Assembly (NCBI GenBank): GCA_026770025.1
Contig: JAMXDE010000025.1
Location: forward strand, 434,001 to 498,000
DNA from: Craspedostauros australis
Taxonomy: Eukaryota > Bacillariophyta > Bacillariophyceae > Mastogloiales > Achnanthaceae
DNA: 64,000 nt
Reading direction: 5' to 3'
Shown: positions 51,301-61,859 of the stretch, one piece after another
Numbering within the stretch: the stretch's first letter is position 1
Layout of the letters: every line of letters begins with the position of its first letter
Made by a program: the position numbers and the translations under genes
Notes under the pieces: model-generated
The model's database searches: none
The model's input: the letters and a program-made list of their open reading frames with translations, nothing else
Told to the model about the DNA's origin: nothing

Positions 51301-54013
51301 GAACTACAGCGCAGAGGCGCTATTACTAAGAGCAGGCTTCGCCCCAACCTTCGAGTACACTGCCGCATCAACTCCTCAACAGAATGGAAGAGTGGAACGG
51401 AAATTCGCGGTTCTCTATGGAAAGGTCAGGTCAATGCTGAACCAGGCGCACCTACCGAGACAACTGCGCGGCAAACTATGGGCAGAGGCAGCAAGGAACG
51501 CAACGCAGATCGAGAACATCATCGAGACTAAGTCGAGAGATCCAGCGTGCCTGCTACTCAATGGACAGACCCCAACCTATGCGAAAGGATTGCGTATCTT
51601 CGGGGAGATCGGAATGGTCTACATCGGCAGTCGCGCAATCAAAGCGAAACTGGATGACAGGTCCAAGCCAGCCATGTTCGTCGGGTACGGACAGTCTCAT
51701 GCGAATGGCGTATACCGCATGATGAATCTGGCAACCACGAGAATCCTAATCACCAGAGACGTGACATGGATGAACCAGTCGTACGGGCAATTCAAAGGCG
51801 TTGAGAATGCCAACAGAACACAAATGGTGGATCTGGAAGACGACGACTTCGATGCCGGAGCAGCACTCCGCAATACGAAGGTTACTTGGGAGCATGACAC
51901 GAGTATCGCAAGAGAAGCGAAGACCGTATCATCTGATCGAAGCAGAGAGCCCGGAACCAACTACGAAGATACAGCAGGCTATGCATCGAAGCAAGATGAA
52001 CTGCTACCTGCCCAAGGAGACGATCCATCGGACGATGAACACGACGATGAATCCGGAAGGGACGACACACGAGTGACTCGAAGACAAGCCGCGGAAGGCA
52101 GAGAGATCGAGCAACCCCCAGCGAGACCTGTGGCAAAGATGTCAAGAATGCTACGGGGTTTGGTCCCATACAACAACCCACCAGGATATGAATCCGACTC
52201 AGAATCAAGCAGTGGAGACGATGAACCAGCTGAAGCAACTGAGACGATCCCTGCAACTACGGGCGAACGAGACTTCCATTCGAACATATCCATGTTCAAT
52301 CGAGATGTGGCGAGTCTAATGATCGACACCACGGAAGGGAGAATGAGGCTGGATGAATTCATCGCAGCGAACCAACGAATCGAGAGAGGGGATTGGAACG
52401 AGACGTCCGAGCATGCATACACAGCCATGATGCTGGACCCTACCACCTTCGAGGAATGCTGGGATCATGCGGATCCAGCGAAGCGAAAGAAATGGCGGGA
52501 GGCCATCGATAAGGAGTTCTACGATATGACGAGACGAGGAGTCTGGCAGAAGATCAAGAAGAGCAAGATGCCGAGAGATCGGCGATGTGTGAAGACGAAG
52601 TGGGTCTTCAAGGAGAAGAGGAATGGAGTCTTTCGCGCCAGGCTGGTTGCCTGTGGATACTCGCAGATTGCTGGAGTGGATTTCTCCGCTCATCACGCAC
52701 CAGTGATCCACGATGCAACATACCGAGTGATGCTGACTATGAAGATGCTACTGAAGACAGACAGCATCATCATCGACTTCGAAACCGCCTTCCTGCATGG
52801 AGACCTTGAAGAAGAGATCTACATGCAATGCCCCAAGGGAATGGAGCACGAACCGGACGAATGCCTGCTGCTGAAAAAGACCATCTACGGGTTGGTTCAA
52901 AGCGCAAGGCAATGGAATAAGAAGCTTGTGGACATCCTGATCAAGCTTGGCTTCCGGCAGAGCAAGGTGGACCCATGCCTGCTAATTCGGAATCGGGAAG
53001 GGAACCTCGTCCTCATCGGGACGTACGTCGATGACTGCCTATGCATCGGAAGCACCCTCGAACTGAAGCGACTGGTGAAGGACATCAAGCGCGAACGATT
53101 CGGAATCAAGATCGAGGATGGACTCGAAGACTACTTGAGTTGCCGGATCGAGTTCAACGAAAGCGAAACCAACTGCTGGGTGAACCAGCCACACATCATC
53201 AAGAACATCACAGACACATTCAAAAGCGATGTGACGAAGCTTCAACGATATGGAACCCCAGGTACACCAGGCCAAGGGATCCAGAGGAATAGTGAAGCAC
53301 CCAAGGTCGACAAGGATCGACACAGCAGATACCGCAGTGGAGTGGGCATGCTACTATACCTGGTGAAGCATTCGAGACCAGACATCGCGAATGCAGTCCG
53401 AGAACTCACGAAGGTGTTGGATGGACCAACGACCACAGCATACAAGGAGATGCTGAGAGTGATGAAGTTCGTGTCGGACACGAGAGAATACGGATTGAGG
53501 ATGGAACCCAAGCCGTTGAACAACAACGCATGGAAGATCGTGGTGTACACCGACAGCGAGTTCGCTGGAGACAAGGACAACCGCATCAGCGTTGGAGGAC
53601 ATCTGGTCCTGCTGCAAGGAGTGCCTATCATCTGGAGATCGAAGGCGCAACGCAGCGTGACACTGAGCTCGACCGAGGCCGAGTATGTCGCACTGTCAGA
53701 AGCTGGAAAGGAGATCCGCTTTTTAACTCAACTGATGGAGGACATCGGATTGAAGATGGAGAAACCTGCAGATGTGATGGTCGACAACGTGGGGGCGATC
53801 TTCATCGCCACCAATCCATCGACATCAGCAAGAACGAGACACATCGATATACGCAACCACTTCATCAGAGAGCTGATTGCTAACAAGGAGGCGAGAGCTC
53901 GATTCGTGAAGTCAGAGGATAACATCTCCGACGGGTTCACGAAGAACACAAAGAAGGAAATCTACGATCGACACAAGGGGAGCATCATTCAGCCCAGATC
54001 GGCATTGGACTGA
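48383..54013 (+). CDS. Copia B gag-pol polyprotein (1876 aa)
   Basis: Uninterrupted frame from ATG 48383. Parts: gag (to ~49.15 kb), two CCHC zinc knuckles (about 49190-49390), an acidic linker, protease (about 50490-50700), integrase (about 50910-51700), a Ser/Asp-rich spacer, reverse transcriptase (about 52430-53300) and RNase H (about 53530-53950). Single-frame gag-pol is common in Copia elements. As gag and pol are fused, the family must adjust the gag:pol ratio by some other means, and no frameshift site is evident. Confidence 0.92.
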   Translation: MSTYETKSDKIVYFDGKKENWKFWHAKFLCRANRRGYRDMLLKPYSDVKVTAPSAAAESLVATIKPDPGAKLKAGTKSGTKPSAADLAEYKAAMARFAFEELTMAMNHDSKEGKIAFEAVWGCEGMLNGGGDPHAAWVALGRIYEQRTAPMKAKLLAELNAMRLKKGENPDLFLTDMEVLRNRLIDQEVVIDAEQFNMLVLNALCREYEMDVKLLELKFHGKEREMTVGDIREAVSLTYDRHHLKHGYKRAGNSSNEELALFGAGQFKGNCRNCGAYGHKKADCRAPAKGGNNKSGGGSKKKGNHADAKGGSKKGGFDGKCNYCGKAGHKIVQCFKLKAAMKEAESANMAMDGDDAMDDMALVIADGGFVEIDDLDEIELEDGLEEDLFEIMESYPSTERVEPPTNQDIRDLMNDDLLESDESIGITEVAMPGVDVNNAPPAQEEEATGTRMSSAIDYFLRDEIDRVCERSRMDAWCPICLARGAMYSWCMECTEFNVFKIRAPWAFRKIPTTTDPERIRRRAILSRFDSVEDAVRISLSNVMEAVQVRINDALLCYDVRRESIREKAYCLGTRELYYMLTQIGFHGAYDISLKIVVINELLEERRLPLLPKHLILRMSRLCTQRVSWMRGWDDTEVRDGLECPELPKVRPMAGSPEYKFELMEHFEQARFGHEMAMVIEDHESNESNRELVAPDQHEANTWLGDTGASCHLTNNDEGMTNVRLSNFSVKVGSGKFLRATKVGDLRMRVMQKDGKSAIIILKGVRYVPKLWVNLLSIGKALHNGFNISNKGVIIALDKNGQRIRFDRIMATHSGFVLGVNMVPAPKSEEMANIGLDTKKPMDVNKLHKMLGHVDSYTISRTARQFGWNITGTLNPCEDCAIGKAKQKRLTKTLQLRAKKVGERLFMDTSSVQATSFGHGKYWLLVIDDYSDYCWSYFVKEKSEVGPKLLSLLKWLSGNQQVTVKNVRCDNAGENYSAEALLLRAGFAPTFEYTAASTPQQNGRVERKFAVLYGKVRSMLNQAHLPRQLRGKLWAEAARNATQIENIIETKSRDPACLLLNGQTPTYAKGLRIFGEIGMVYIGSRAIKAKLDDRSKPAMFVGYGQSHANGVYRMMNLATTRILITRDVTWMNQSYGQFKGVENANRTQMVDLEDDDFDAGAALRNTKVTWEHDTSIAREAKTVSSDRSREPGTNYEDTAGYASKQDELLPAQGDDPSDDEHDDESGRDDTRVTRRQAAEGREIEQPPARPVAKMSRMLRGLVPYNNPPGYESDSESSSGDDEPAEATETIPATTGERDFHSNISMFNRDVASLMIDTTEGRMRLDEFIAANQRIERGDWNETSEHAYTAMMLDPTTFEECWDHADPAKRKKWREAIDKEFYDMTRRGVWQKIKKSKMPRDRRCVKTKWVFKEKRNGVFRARLVACGYSQIAGVDFSAHHAPVIHDATYRVMLTMKMLLKTDSIIIDFETAFLHGDLEEEIYMQCPKGMEHEPDECLLLKKTIYGLVQSARQWNKKLVDILIKLGFRQSKVDPCLLIRNREGNLVLIGTYVDDCLCIGSTLELKRLVKDIKRERFGIKIEDGLEDYLSCRIEFNESETNCWVNQPHIIKNITDTFKSDVTKLQRYGTPGTPGQGIQRNSEAPKVDKDRHSRYRSGVGMLLYLVKHSRPDIANAVRELTKVLDGPTTTAYKEMLRVMKFVSDTREYGLRMEPKPLNNNAWKIVVYTDSEFAGDKDNRISVGGHLVLLQGVPIIWRSKAQRSVTLSSTEAEYVALSEAGKEIRFLTQLMEDIGLKMEKPADVMVDNVGAIFIATNPSTSARTRHIDIRNHFIRELIANKEARARFVKSEDNISDGFTKNTKKEIYDRHKGSIIQPRSALD

Positions 54014-54051
54014 ACATGGTGGATGATATGGTCGGAGCGGCAATGGAAGGG

Positions 54052-54880
54052 TGTCAGGAATCGGGTGTTCTGAAACACCATATTGCCGCACCTCCCAGGA
54101 GTAAGGAGCCGAATGTCATGATATGCTACATTACCGCAACTCCCACCTTTGGATCTTTGTGACAGAAAAATGTGAGCTGCACGTGTTCTGATGATGGAGA
54201 ACGACACGTGCCGAATGCGAACCGTACCTTGGCGTTCGTGACCTCAATACAGGAATGCCAATCACACGTGAATGTCGCAGGGGGCAGGGATGTTGGAATC
54301 GTGACCAACATCACGATACGAGCGACTACGGCCCCCATGTCGCAACCAATGAGAAAAGAGTACTGGAGGAAGGCCGATGTCACGAAGAGTGAGATGGCCT
54401 ATGAACGAACCTGGTATGAGGAACCTCCAGGAAGCCGGTGAAGTGATCGGCGAAGTAAGTGGAGAAACGACAGGCGAAACATCGGAGATGATCGGAGATG
54501 ATCGGAGATGTGTGATGGTCGAGGAGCTGAATGAGCTCCCAACCGAGGTGTTCCCGTGACGAATGGGAGACCGTGATCTGGTTGAATGGACCGACCTGTG
54601 TGATGCCTACGACTCGGTGATGTCTAAAGCATCGAAACTATCAGCGGAGGACAACGAGCTTTTGTGCACGAACATGGGGTACTCGGTGGAGCATGCATGT
54701 CCATGATGAATTTGCAATGAATGCAAGATGGATGCATGCTAGACCAACAGAGGGACCCATGGCAATCTCAGGAGGAGATTGGACTTTGCAATTGAGAGCG
54801 ATGAAGAGCTCACAGTTCAGAGAAGTAGATTCTAACAAACGATTAGTTCTCTACTATCATACCACCCCGGATTTCCAACA
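54052..54880 (+). repeat. 3' LTR of Copia element B
   Basis: 829 bp, identical to the 5' LTR as read. Confidence 0.92.
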
Positions 54881-55018
54881 CATACGTGCCTATGAATGTC
54901 AACCACAATGAAATCCAACCCGGCGGGAACTTACAACACACTCCAAAGTGTCTGGTCACGAAGTATGAGGCCTCCAATCCATCTGGAAGGCATCCATATC
55001 TGAGAATCTAGATTTCGA
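54881..55018. repeat. Satellite array, left arm continued after Copia B
   Basis: Completes the repeat copy split by the insertion (tgaatgtcaaccacaatgaa, then ggaaggcatccatatctgag) and ends at the palindrome centre. Confidence 0.85.
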
Positions 55019-55100
55019 GCGGTCCCTTGTGAGGCCGCACGGTGACCTTGGCATCAGGCTAGACTGACCCTTCCACACCGATACATTCCTGACCGATTGG
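55019..55100. other. Centre (loop) of the satellite palindrome
   Basis: About 82 bases unrelated to the satellite separate the forward and inverted arms. They include gaggccgcacggtgacc and ggcatcaggctagactg. No gene. Confidence 0.7.
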
Positions 55101-56660
55101 AGACCTCATACTTCGTGACCAGACACTTTGGGGTGTGTTGTAAGTTCCCGCCGGGTTGGATTTCATGGTGATTGACATTTTATATGCACATATGGGCAAT
55201 CTACTGCACAGTATTGTGCGTAGCTCATAGTACTACCACCCACAACACCACACAAAATCTCCACGTCCAGATATGGATGCCTTCCAGACGGATTGGAGGC
55301 CTCATACTTCGTGACCAGGTACTTTGGGGTGTGTTGTAAGTTCCCGCCGGGTTGGATTCGATTGTGGTTGACATTCATATGCACATATGGGCAATCTACT
55401 GTACACTATGGCGCGTAGGTCACAGTACTACCACACACAGCACCACACAAAATCTCCACATCCAGATATGGATGCCTTCCAGACGGATTGGAGGCCTCAT
55501 ACTTCATGACCAGACACTTTGGGGTGTGGTGTACGTGCGCGCCGGGTTGGATTTCATGGTGATTGACATTTTATATGCACATATGGGCAATCTACTGTAC
55601 AGTATTGTGCATAGGTCACAGTACTACCACCCACACCACCACTCGAAATCTAGATTCTCAGATATGGATGCCTTCGAGATGGATTGGAGGCCTCATACTT
55701 CGTGACCAGACACTTTGGGGTGTGGTGTACGTGCGCGCCGGGTTGGATTTCATGGTGATTGACATTTTATATGCACATATTGGCAATCTACTGTACACTC
55801 TGGTGCGTAGCTCGTAGTACTGCCACCCACAACACCACTCGAAATCTAGATCCATCGATTTGACTACCTTCCAGACGGGTCTAAGACCTCATACTTCGTG
55901 ACCAGGTACTTTGGGGTGTGTTGTAAGTTCCCGCCGGGTTGGATTTCATGGTGATTGACATTTATAGGCACATATGGGCAATCTACTGTACAGTATTGTG
56001 CATAGGTCACAGTACTGTCACCCACACCACCACTCGAAATCTAGATTCTCAGATATGGATGCCTTCGAGATGGATTGGAGACCTCATACTTCGTGACCAG
56101 ACACTTTGGGGTGTGTTGTAAGTTTCCGCCAGGTTGGATTTTATTGAGGTTGACATTTGCTATGCACATATGGGCAATCTACTGCACAGTATTGTGCGTA
56201 GCTCATAGTACTACCACCCACAGCACCACTCGAAATCTAGATTCTCAGATATGGATGCCTTCCAGATGGATTGGAGGCCTCATACTTCGTGACCAGGTAC
56301 TTTGGGGTGTGTTGTAAGTTCCCGCCGGGTTGGATTCGATTGTGGTTGACATTCATATGCACATATGGGCAATCTACTGCACAGTATTGTGCGTAGGTCA
56401 TCGCACTACCACCCACAGCACCACTCGAAATCTAGATCCATCGATTTGACTACCTTCCAGACGGATCTAGGACCTCATACTTCGTGACCAGACACTTTGG
56501 GATGTGTTGTAAGTTCCCGCCGGGTTGGATTTCATTGTGGTTGACATTTGCTATGCACATATGGGCAATCTACTGTACACTATGGCGCGTAGGTCACAGT
56601 ACTGTCACCCACAGCACTCGATATCTACAAACTCAGATTTGAGTCCCTTCCAGAAGGATC
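55101..56660. repeat. Satellite array, right arm (about 195 bp period, inverted)
   Basis: ctttggggt recurs at 55126, 55322, 55517, 55713, 55909, 56104, 56300 and 56495 (one copy with gggat), spaced 195-196. These are the reverse complement of the left arm. Eight copies face about eight on the left, making a hairpin-capable structure with arms of about 1.5 kb when Copia B is absent. Confidence 0.9.
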
Positions 56661-56903
56661 CTGGTCCTGGTAAGCTGGGAGTGTACCCAGTCGAACGCCC
56701 TTGATGCGCTCCAAGTGTTCAAATGCCATCATCTTGGGCCTTCTAATGCATACCTTGCCAATTCATAGCACACTGTGGAGAGCATGAGATACTTCTGGAG
56801 CCATGATGATGCAACAGACTACTATACATCAGCATTGCATTGCAGAGTGTTATCTACAGGGAATGTTATGGCGAACTATGCCATTGTGCTATGATGGGTT
56901 AGT
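56661..56903. other. MULE interior between satellite and transposase
   Basis: No repeat or gene recognised. Presumably 3' UTR of the transposase gene. Confidence 0.4.
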
Positions 56904-58838
56904 CTATTCTTCATCCTGCACGCTGCCTCCCAGTTGTTCCATCACTTGGGGCAGAATCTTATCAACTTGTTTCTTTTTGCTCTTCACAAGGGTGGATGGA
57001 ATTGGTTTTGGGCAACTGTGAAGGAAGTGACCGAGCTCGCCGCATCCTGGGCACAGTCGCACTCCTCCGGCTGTTGATGGATTGTCGCTGTTGGTAGTTT
57101 TGCGCTTTCGACCAGACTTCGCGGAAATCACCATGGGTGCCACGTTCTCTGCCACCAATTGTCTTCGTTCCACCCTTGCTCGTTGAATGGGCACCACCTT
57201 TTTTCCATGTTGCTCTATCCATGTGGCAGTATGCCATTCCTTGCTGTACCAACCAACATTCTTGTAGTGAAAGACACCTGGTGGTGCATTCCTGGGCTTA
57301 GCAGCGTCTGCGCGGAACACTGCCAGGATGTGGAGACAGGGCCTCTTGTACTCCAATGGAGCACCACAGGTGCAGGTCATTGCAAAGTCTGATCTGAGAG
57401 TCACTTCCTCAGAAATGGTAGGGCTGTCATACCACATGACACTCGCTTTGATCTCAGAGTCATGTACACTGTCCACGAGCACGTTTAGTTTCCCGGATTT
57501 TTTGTTCAGCATTTCCATGTCAGACATGCAACGAGGAGTCAAGACATTTCCAGCGTTCCAGTGTTCTTCTGCCTTCATGGCTTTCTCCATGCGCTTGTCA
57601 GCCATGTACTTGATAACACCTGCCACCAGGGTGCAAAGTGGCTTGTCCCTGATGTGTTCGAGGGCCGCATTGGCCTGCTCGGAAGAATTAGATGTGACAA
57701 TACCGAAGCGATGTTGATTGGGTTTGCGAAGCAACAAATGTGTCAGGCATTTATGTTGGCGTTGAATAAACCATTCGTGGAGTTTTGGATTCTGTGCCTG
57801 GACTTGGCTCAACTTCTGATCTGCATAATTCTCATTGCAGGCATACACAGCTGACTTGAGGAGCTTGTGCTGTCTTGAGGTCATTGTCAGCTGCTTGTTG
57901 GATGAAACATTCTTGTCCAAGATGTGGTACATGCAACGCGTGTGAGTGACGCCCCATCCTGCCAACATCGTTTGCACTTCGCCACTCTCAAGGCCCTTCG
58001 CACCATCGCTCATGAGCAGGCGCACCTTTGGAAAGCTGTCCCTCACATGATCGAGGAACCATTTCCAGTTGCTTGCTGTTTCAACAGGGAGAATGCCAAA
58101 TGCAAGAATGACGAGTTGGCGTGAAGCATCATAAGCGGTCAGGAGGCACATGTAACCCTTCACTGCAGATCAAAGGTGAGTGGCATCCACACACACCATA
58201 CCATCAAAATGAGAGAATGTCTTGATGCTTCCACCAGGTGCACAAAAGATGCGGCGCAATTGCATTCCATCATCACCATTGATGTCACCTTGGACTGGAC
58301 CAATGTCAACTTTGTATGCTCCTCCACTGTCTTTCTCAGCCACAGCACCGATGTAGGACCGAATCAACTTGCACTCAGCCAAGTGCTTCTCAATTGTAAC
58401 TCCTTTGTCCCTGATGATTTTGTAGAGCTGCCCCTTTTTGACCGTGATGGACAATTCGTTCTTGATCATGTTGCCCAGTTGCTGACATCCACCTGCAGCA
58501 GGAACTTGATACTTCCCAATGATGTCAGTCATCTCGTCCAAGACGGCAGTTTTGTAGCTTTTCTTGCGGGTGCATGTGCCCTGACAAGCATGGCCAACGA
58601 AGTGCGTGATGCGGACCCCTTTGCCATTCTTCAAGAGACGAGCACGGCAGTCGAAGGGACAGTCAGTAGAAACAGAGCACACGAGCTTGATTGCATCGCC
58701 TGACCTCTTCTTTTGAATGTATCCGGCACCAACAGACAAGCTGTGCGACAACACAGCCGCACAAACATGAATGAAGTCCACTCCTTCCTTTTCCGCTCCC
58801 TTTGCAAGGGTAATGAATGATTTGCTGTTGCTGGACAT
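56904..58838 (-). CDS. MULE transposase, 645 codons, one in-frame TGA
   Basis: Starts at an ATG at 58838 (MSSNSKSFITLAKGAEKEGV). An N-terminal Cys/His DNA-binding part (residues about 50-95: CSVSTDCPFDC...HFVGHAC) leads to an MULE DDE nuclease: Asp218 in CVDATHL, Asp278 in LLMSDGAKG, and Glu387 in TSNSSEQAN. Then a SWIM-type zinc finger (CTCGAPLEYKRPCLH) and a C-terminal CCHC knuckle (CPGCGELGHFLHSC), the full set expected of the family. A single TGA (58170-58172, codon 223) lies four residues after the first catalytic Asp, likely from CGA. Everything else is open, so the gene died recently, is read through, or the codon is a sequencing error. It mobilises elements bearing the 340 bp inverted ends. 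Confidence 0.85.
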
Positions 58839-58971
58839 GCTGGTTGAACAGTTTGATGCGATTGTTGTGTTTGCTACGTTGAATGTGATTTATGTTATGG
58901 CTCGGCAGCCTGTTGTTTTGCATGCTCAGATGAATGCAGTACATTTGTATGGAGCCACTCGATGATACATT

Positions 58972-59318
58972 TGGTCAGCACAGGATCCACGACGCAAAGA
59001 ATCGGAGCAAACGGATGGATGATGCGCATATCTACGACTAAAGTAGGCATTAATTCCCTTCATTGCATGTCACATATTTGGATGGACTATTTACTTGCAT
59101 TCTATGATGAGTGTGTCATATTTATGAGATGTGGTTTGTCTTTTTCGTGCATGTTACAGGTAGTCTACATTTATGCGCTAACCTTGGAAGTCGATGCGAA
59201 ACCTCTCTGTCGATAGGATGTCGCATCGACATTTGGACGTTTTGATACTTTAAGTCACAAAAAACAGGCTGGTTGATGCAAATCGGCACTTCAAAAGGGC
59301 TGGTTAATGAATTTCCTC
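58972..59318 (-). repeat. Right terminal inverted repeat of the MULE
   Basis: Reverse complement partner of 45393-45735. The transposase start codon lies about 135 bases inside it, so the repeat probably holds the promoter. Confidence 0.85.
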
Positions 59319-59327
59319 GTTTTTTTG

Positions 59328-59713
59328 TGTCGTGAATGGTGTGCGTCGTGGAGCCATCGCGTTGTGGAGCCGTCACATTGTGTCGTGCTGCTCTGGTCCA
59401 AAAAATTCCAGCCGAACCACACACAAAAGACGCTCCAAGGCCTCAACTGCGTCGATCGGAGCGCCAGCACAATCGGTGTGTGTTGCACAAACCAATCGAA
59501 TGGCAAAGGCTCCTCTTTGTTGGTACCGCACTCGTACATCTGTACTACATCATACCATGCCAGTACTCCACTTCCTTTTCATCACACATGTGCAACCCTC
59601 GCGATCTTTGCTGCCATCAAGTCCACGCGTCTGCAATCGTCACTGGAGCACCAACGATGCATCCTCTGCATTCATCTCTGCTCGTGTTGGAACATGACGA
59701 ATATTCAGATTCG
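59328..59713. other. Region between MULE and the right-hand Copia element
   Basis: All three plus-strand frames are open over most of 59307-59728, which is striking, but none has a recognisable domain or a convincing start. No gene is called. Confidence 0.3.
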
Positions 59714-60283
59714 TGTATGACCCGGTAGGGGTCACAGTTGCGCAAATGACTGCTCACACATATTTGTTTGTCCAGAACTCCTTCTCACGATCAAATGTTC
59801 CAAACCCGAAAACGGAAATTTACAGCAGAATCCTCGAGAGCGAGTTTTAGGGTCAAACGAGTCGCGTAGCTCGTATTGGTCAAAGATTCTGTGACCGTAC
59901 AGTCATAAGCAACCAAGGTAGAGTGTTTGTGGCTGAAACAACACAAAGGGAAAAAACGAACAGAGCATGTGTCTTTGTTGGATTCATGGCATGCGGTCAC
60001 AATCTGGTTCACAACAAGGAGTGTATCAGCAATACACCAACAACAGATAAGCAATAGAAGACTGTCATCTGTGTGCCTGCGAGTGCTTCATTTCGCGTCC
60101 TGAGCACGCAAGCAAGCCAGAATCATTCGGTTTATCAGTTGCTTCGCTCTGCGATTTGGAACCAGTGACGGCAGGAGCGACGGCTCGCAGAAGTCAGGTC
60201 ACTTGGGAGCTCAACGGACTCACGGATTGATCATCCAAGTGAGGGTGTCCAGCAGCGGCAGTACCGACTGACCACCACACAGC
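59714..60283 (+). repeat. Probable 5' LTR and leader of Copia element C
   Basis: Noncoding stretch between the presumed LTR start and the gag start codon. The LTR end is not defined. Confidence 0.3.
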
Positions 60284-61723
60284 ATGGCGATCACACTGAC
60301 CCAGATCTTCACCTGGTTGGGGTTTGACTCGATTCCCCACCGCAACATCGTTCGCGACGACTTCGTGCCGCAGAACGTTGGACTCGAAGGGTTGCAACAT
60401 GAGACAGCGGAAGCCATCGACACCGCTTGCAACCAGTACTCTCGCAGAGGTCAAGACGCCTTCCATGTCTCCAGAGCGACGAGGCGCCTGCTCATCGCCC
60501 TCATGTATTGGGTGCAAGACCAAGTGCGGTTGGATCTCGAGGTTGAGTTCGACGATGACACCACGCGTCAGGAATTCTTTTCCGAGATACTGGAAGCGAA
60601 GGCACGGCACGACCGGCGCGTCACACAGACGAAGAAGGGTGACAAGCTGTTGACGCACACCTTCTGTGTCCAGCTCAAGTCAGGCGCGCAATGGCGACGC
60701 TGGGTGGATGAACTTGTGAGCACCCTTGAGGCCATCATTGGTGCCAAAGGCATCCCACTCAGCTATGTCATCAGAGAGCAGGCGGAACCATCCGACGAAC
60801 CCGATCTCAGCTGGGAACACAACGCTCTCACGCTGGCGCCGCTGACCGGCGAAACCTATCGCCTGGACACAGCAACGGTGCACCGCATCATCCTCCAGAA
60901 CATCGCAGAGGATTCCGACGCGTACACCTACATCAAGCCATTCATCAGGGCGCGCGACGGCAGGCGTTGCTTCAAGGCACTGGCTGAAAGGTACGACAAC
61001 CCAGCCAGCGTCGAGGCCAGGGTCACAGCCGCCAAGCAAGTCCTTCGCACCATTCGCTACAACAACGAGCGCCACCTGTCCTTCGAACAGTACTCGGCCA
61101 AGCTGCAACGTGCAGTGGACGAACTTGACGACTGCGACCGACCGATGTATGACCAAGACATCGTTGACACCATCTTCCAGACAATCCATGCACCGGGATT
61201 GCAGATGCTCAAGTCCACACTCAAGCTGGACTACAGCCGCAACCCAACCAATTACAAGACAGTCCTCTTGGAGTTTGCGAAGGAAATACCTGAGCATTCA
61301 ACCAGCATGCGGGGCAACCGACAAGTCGCTCAAACAACCTCCAACGGCCGCACCACATCGCAAGGATCACCACCAGCCGTGGGCGCCATCACAGCTGATG
61401 GATCCCTGTACATCGGCAAGTACAGTCCAAAGCAGTGGTTCAGCGCCGAGGTGCAGCAACACCGCGAAGAGATCCTGAAGGCCAGGGGCACGAAGCGCAA
61501 CGGACGCGGAGGGAAGGGCAAGCAGAACCTCCAGCGACAGGTCCAGCAACTCAAGAGACAAGTGAGCCAACTCAAGTCATCCGCATCCGCGCAACAGAAG
61601 CGCAATCACGATGCCAACGACGAGCCCGCCATGGATCGTGGGCAGCCAGCGTCCGATCGACACGACCAAGCTGGCACAGCATTTGGTGGAAGGGACTCCA
61701 AGCGACAGAACACCGGAAGCTGA
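60284..61723 (+). CDS. Gag-like protein of Copia element C (479 aa)
   Basis: ATG at 60284 (MAITLTQIFTWLGFDSIPHR). Mostly helical Copia-type gag (UBN2-like: IRARDGRRCFKALAERYDNP, IIDTIF-type helices near residue 290), ending in a basic Gln/Lys-rich tail (about residues 405-445) that probably binds RNA. No CCHC knuckle is visible, unlike gag of A and B. Such gags form the element's particle. Confidence 0.7.
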   Translation: MAITLTQIFTWLGFDSIPHRNIVRDDFVPQNVGLEGLQHETAEAIDTACNQYSRRGQDAFHVSRATRRLLIALMYWVQDQVRLDLEVEFDDDTTRQEFFSEILEAKARHDRRVTQTKKGDKLLTHTFCVQLKSGAQWRRWVDELVSTLEAIIGAKGIPLSYVIREQAEPSDEPDLSWEHNALTLAPLTGETYRLDTATVHRIILQNIAEDSDAYTYIKPFIRARDGRRCFKALAERYDNPASVEARVTAAKQVLRTIRYNNERHLSFEQYSAKLQRAVDELDDCDRPMYDQDIVDTIFQTIHAPGLQMLKSTLKLDYSRNPTNYKTVLLEFAKEIPEHSTSMRGNRQVAQTTSNGRTTSQGSPPAVGAITADGSLYIGKYSPKQWFSAEVQQHREEILKARGTKRNGRGGKGKQNLQRQVQQLKRQVSQLKSSASAQQKRNHDANDEPAMDRGQPASDRHDQAGTAFGGRDSKRQNTGS

Positions 61724-61859
61724 TGGTGTTGGCGAGAGTGCACGTTAGTGGTGATGTTCGGTATCTGGATTCGTAATCTAAGACGCTGTTACTCACATAC
61801 CCAACGACACTCTTGCGAGTACACCAGTTGCATATCCGTGTTTCGTACGTCCCAAAGAT

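Larger units (their letters stand above)
47476..54880 (+). mobile_element. Copia (Ty1/copia) LTR retrotransposon B, looks whole, very young
   Basis: A 7405 bp element with two 829 bp LTRs (47476-48304 and 54052-54880) that I read as identical, and a 6 bp target duplication catacg (47470-47475, 54881-54886). It lies inside a satellite repeat of the MULE, and joining the flanks restores the repeat unit. Identical LTRs mean very recent insertion, the youngest event visible in the window. One long coding frame fills the interior. The LTR ends, the leader after the 5' LTR and the purine stretch before the 3' LTR (caatggaaggg) are shared with element A. Confidence 0.92.
45393..59318 (-). mobile_element. 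Foldback-type MULE (Mutator-like) transposon carrying inverted satellite arrays, with Copia B inserted
   Basis: Both ends read GAGGAAATTCATTAACCAGC inward, and the terminal inverted repeats extend about 340 bases (45393 to ~45735 and ~58972 to 59318) with high identity. The flanks ttttttttg (45384-45392) and gtttttttg (59319-59327) form a 9 bp target duplication with one mismatch, the usual MULE length. Inside the right end is a MULE transposase gene (minus strand). Between the termini lie two arrays of a ~195 bp repeat in opposite orientation. Without Copia B and its target duplicate the element is about 6.5 kb. Known foldback and long-TIR MULEs carry tandem repeats, but this layout is unusual. 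Confidence 0.8.

Noticed and set aside
59307-59728. Three overlapping open plus-strand frames
   Set aside because: No frame shows a domain or conserved start. An open stretch of this length in GC-rich DNA can occur by chance.
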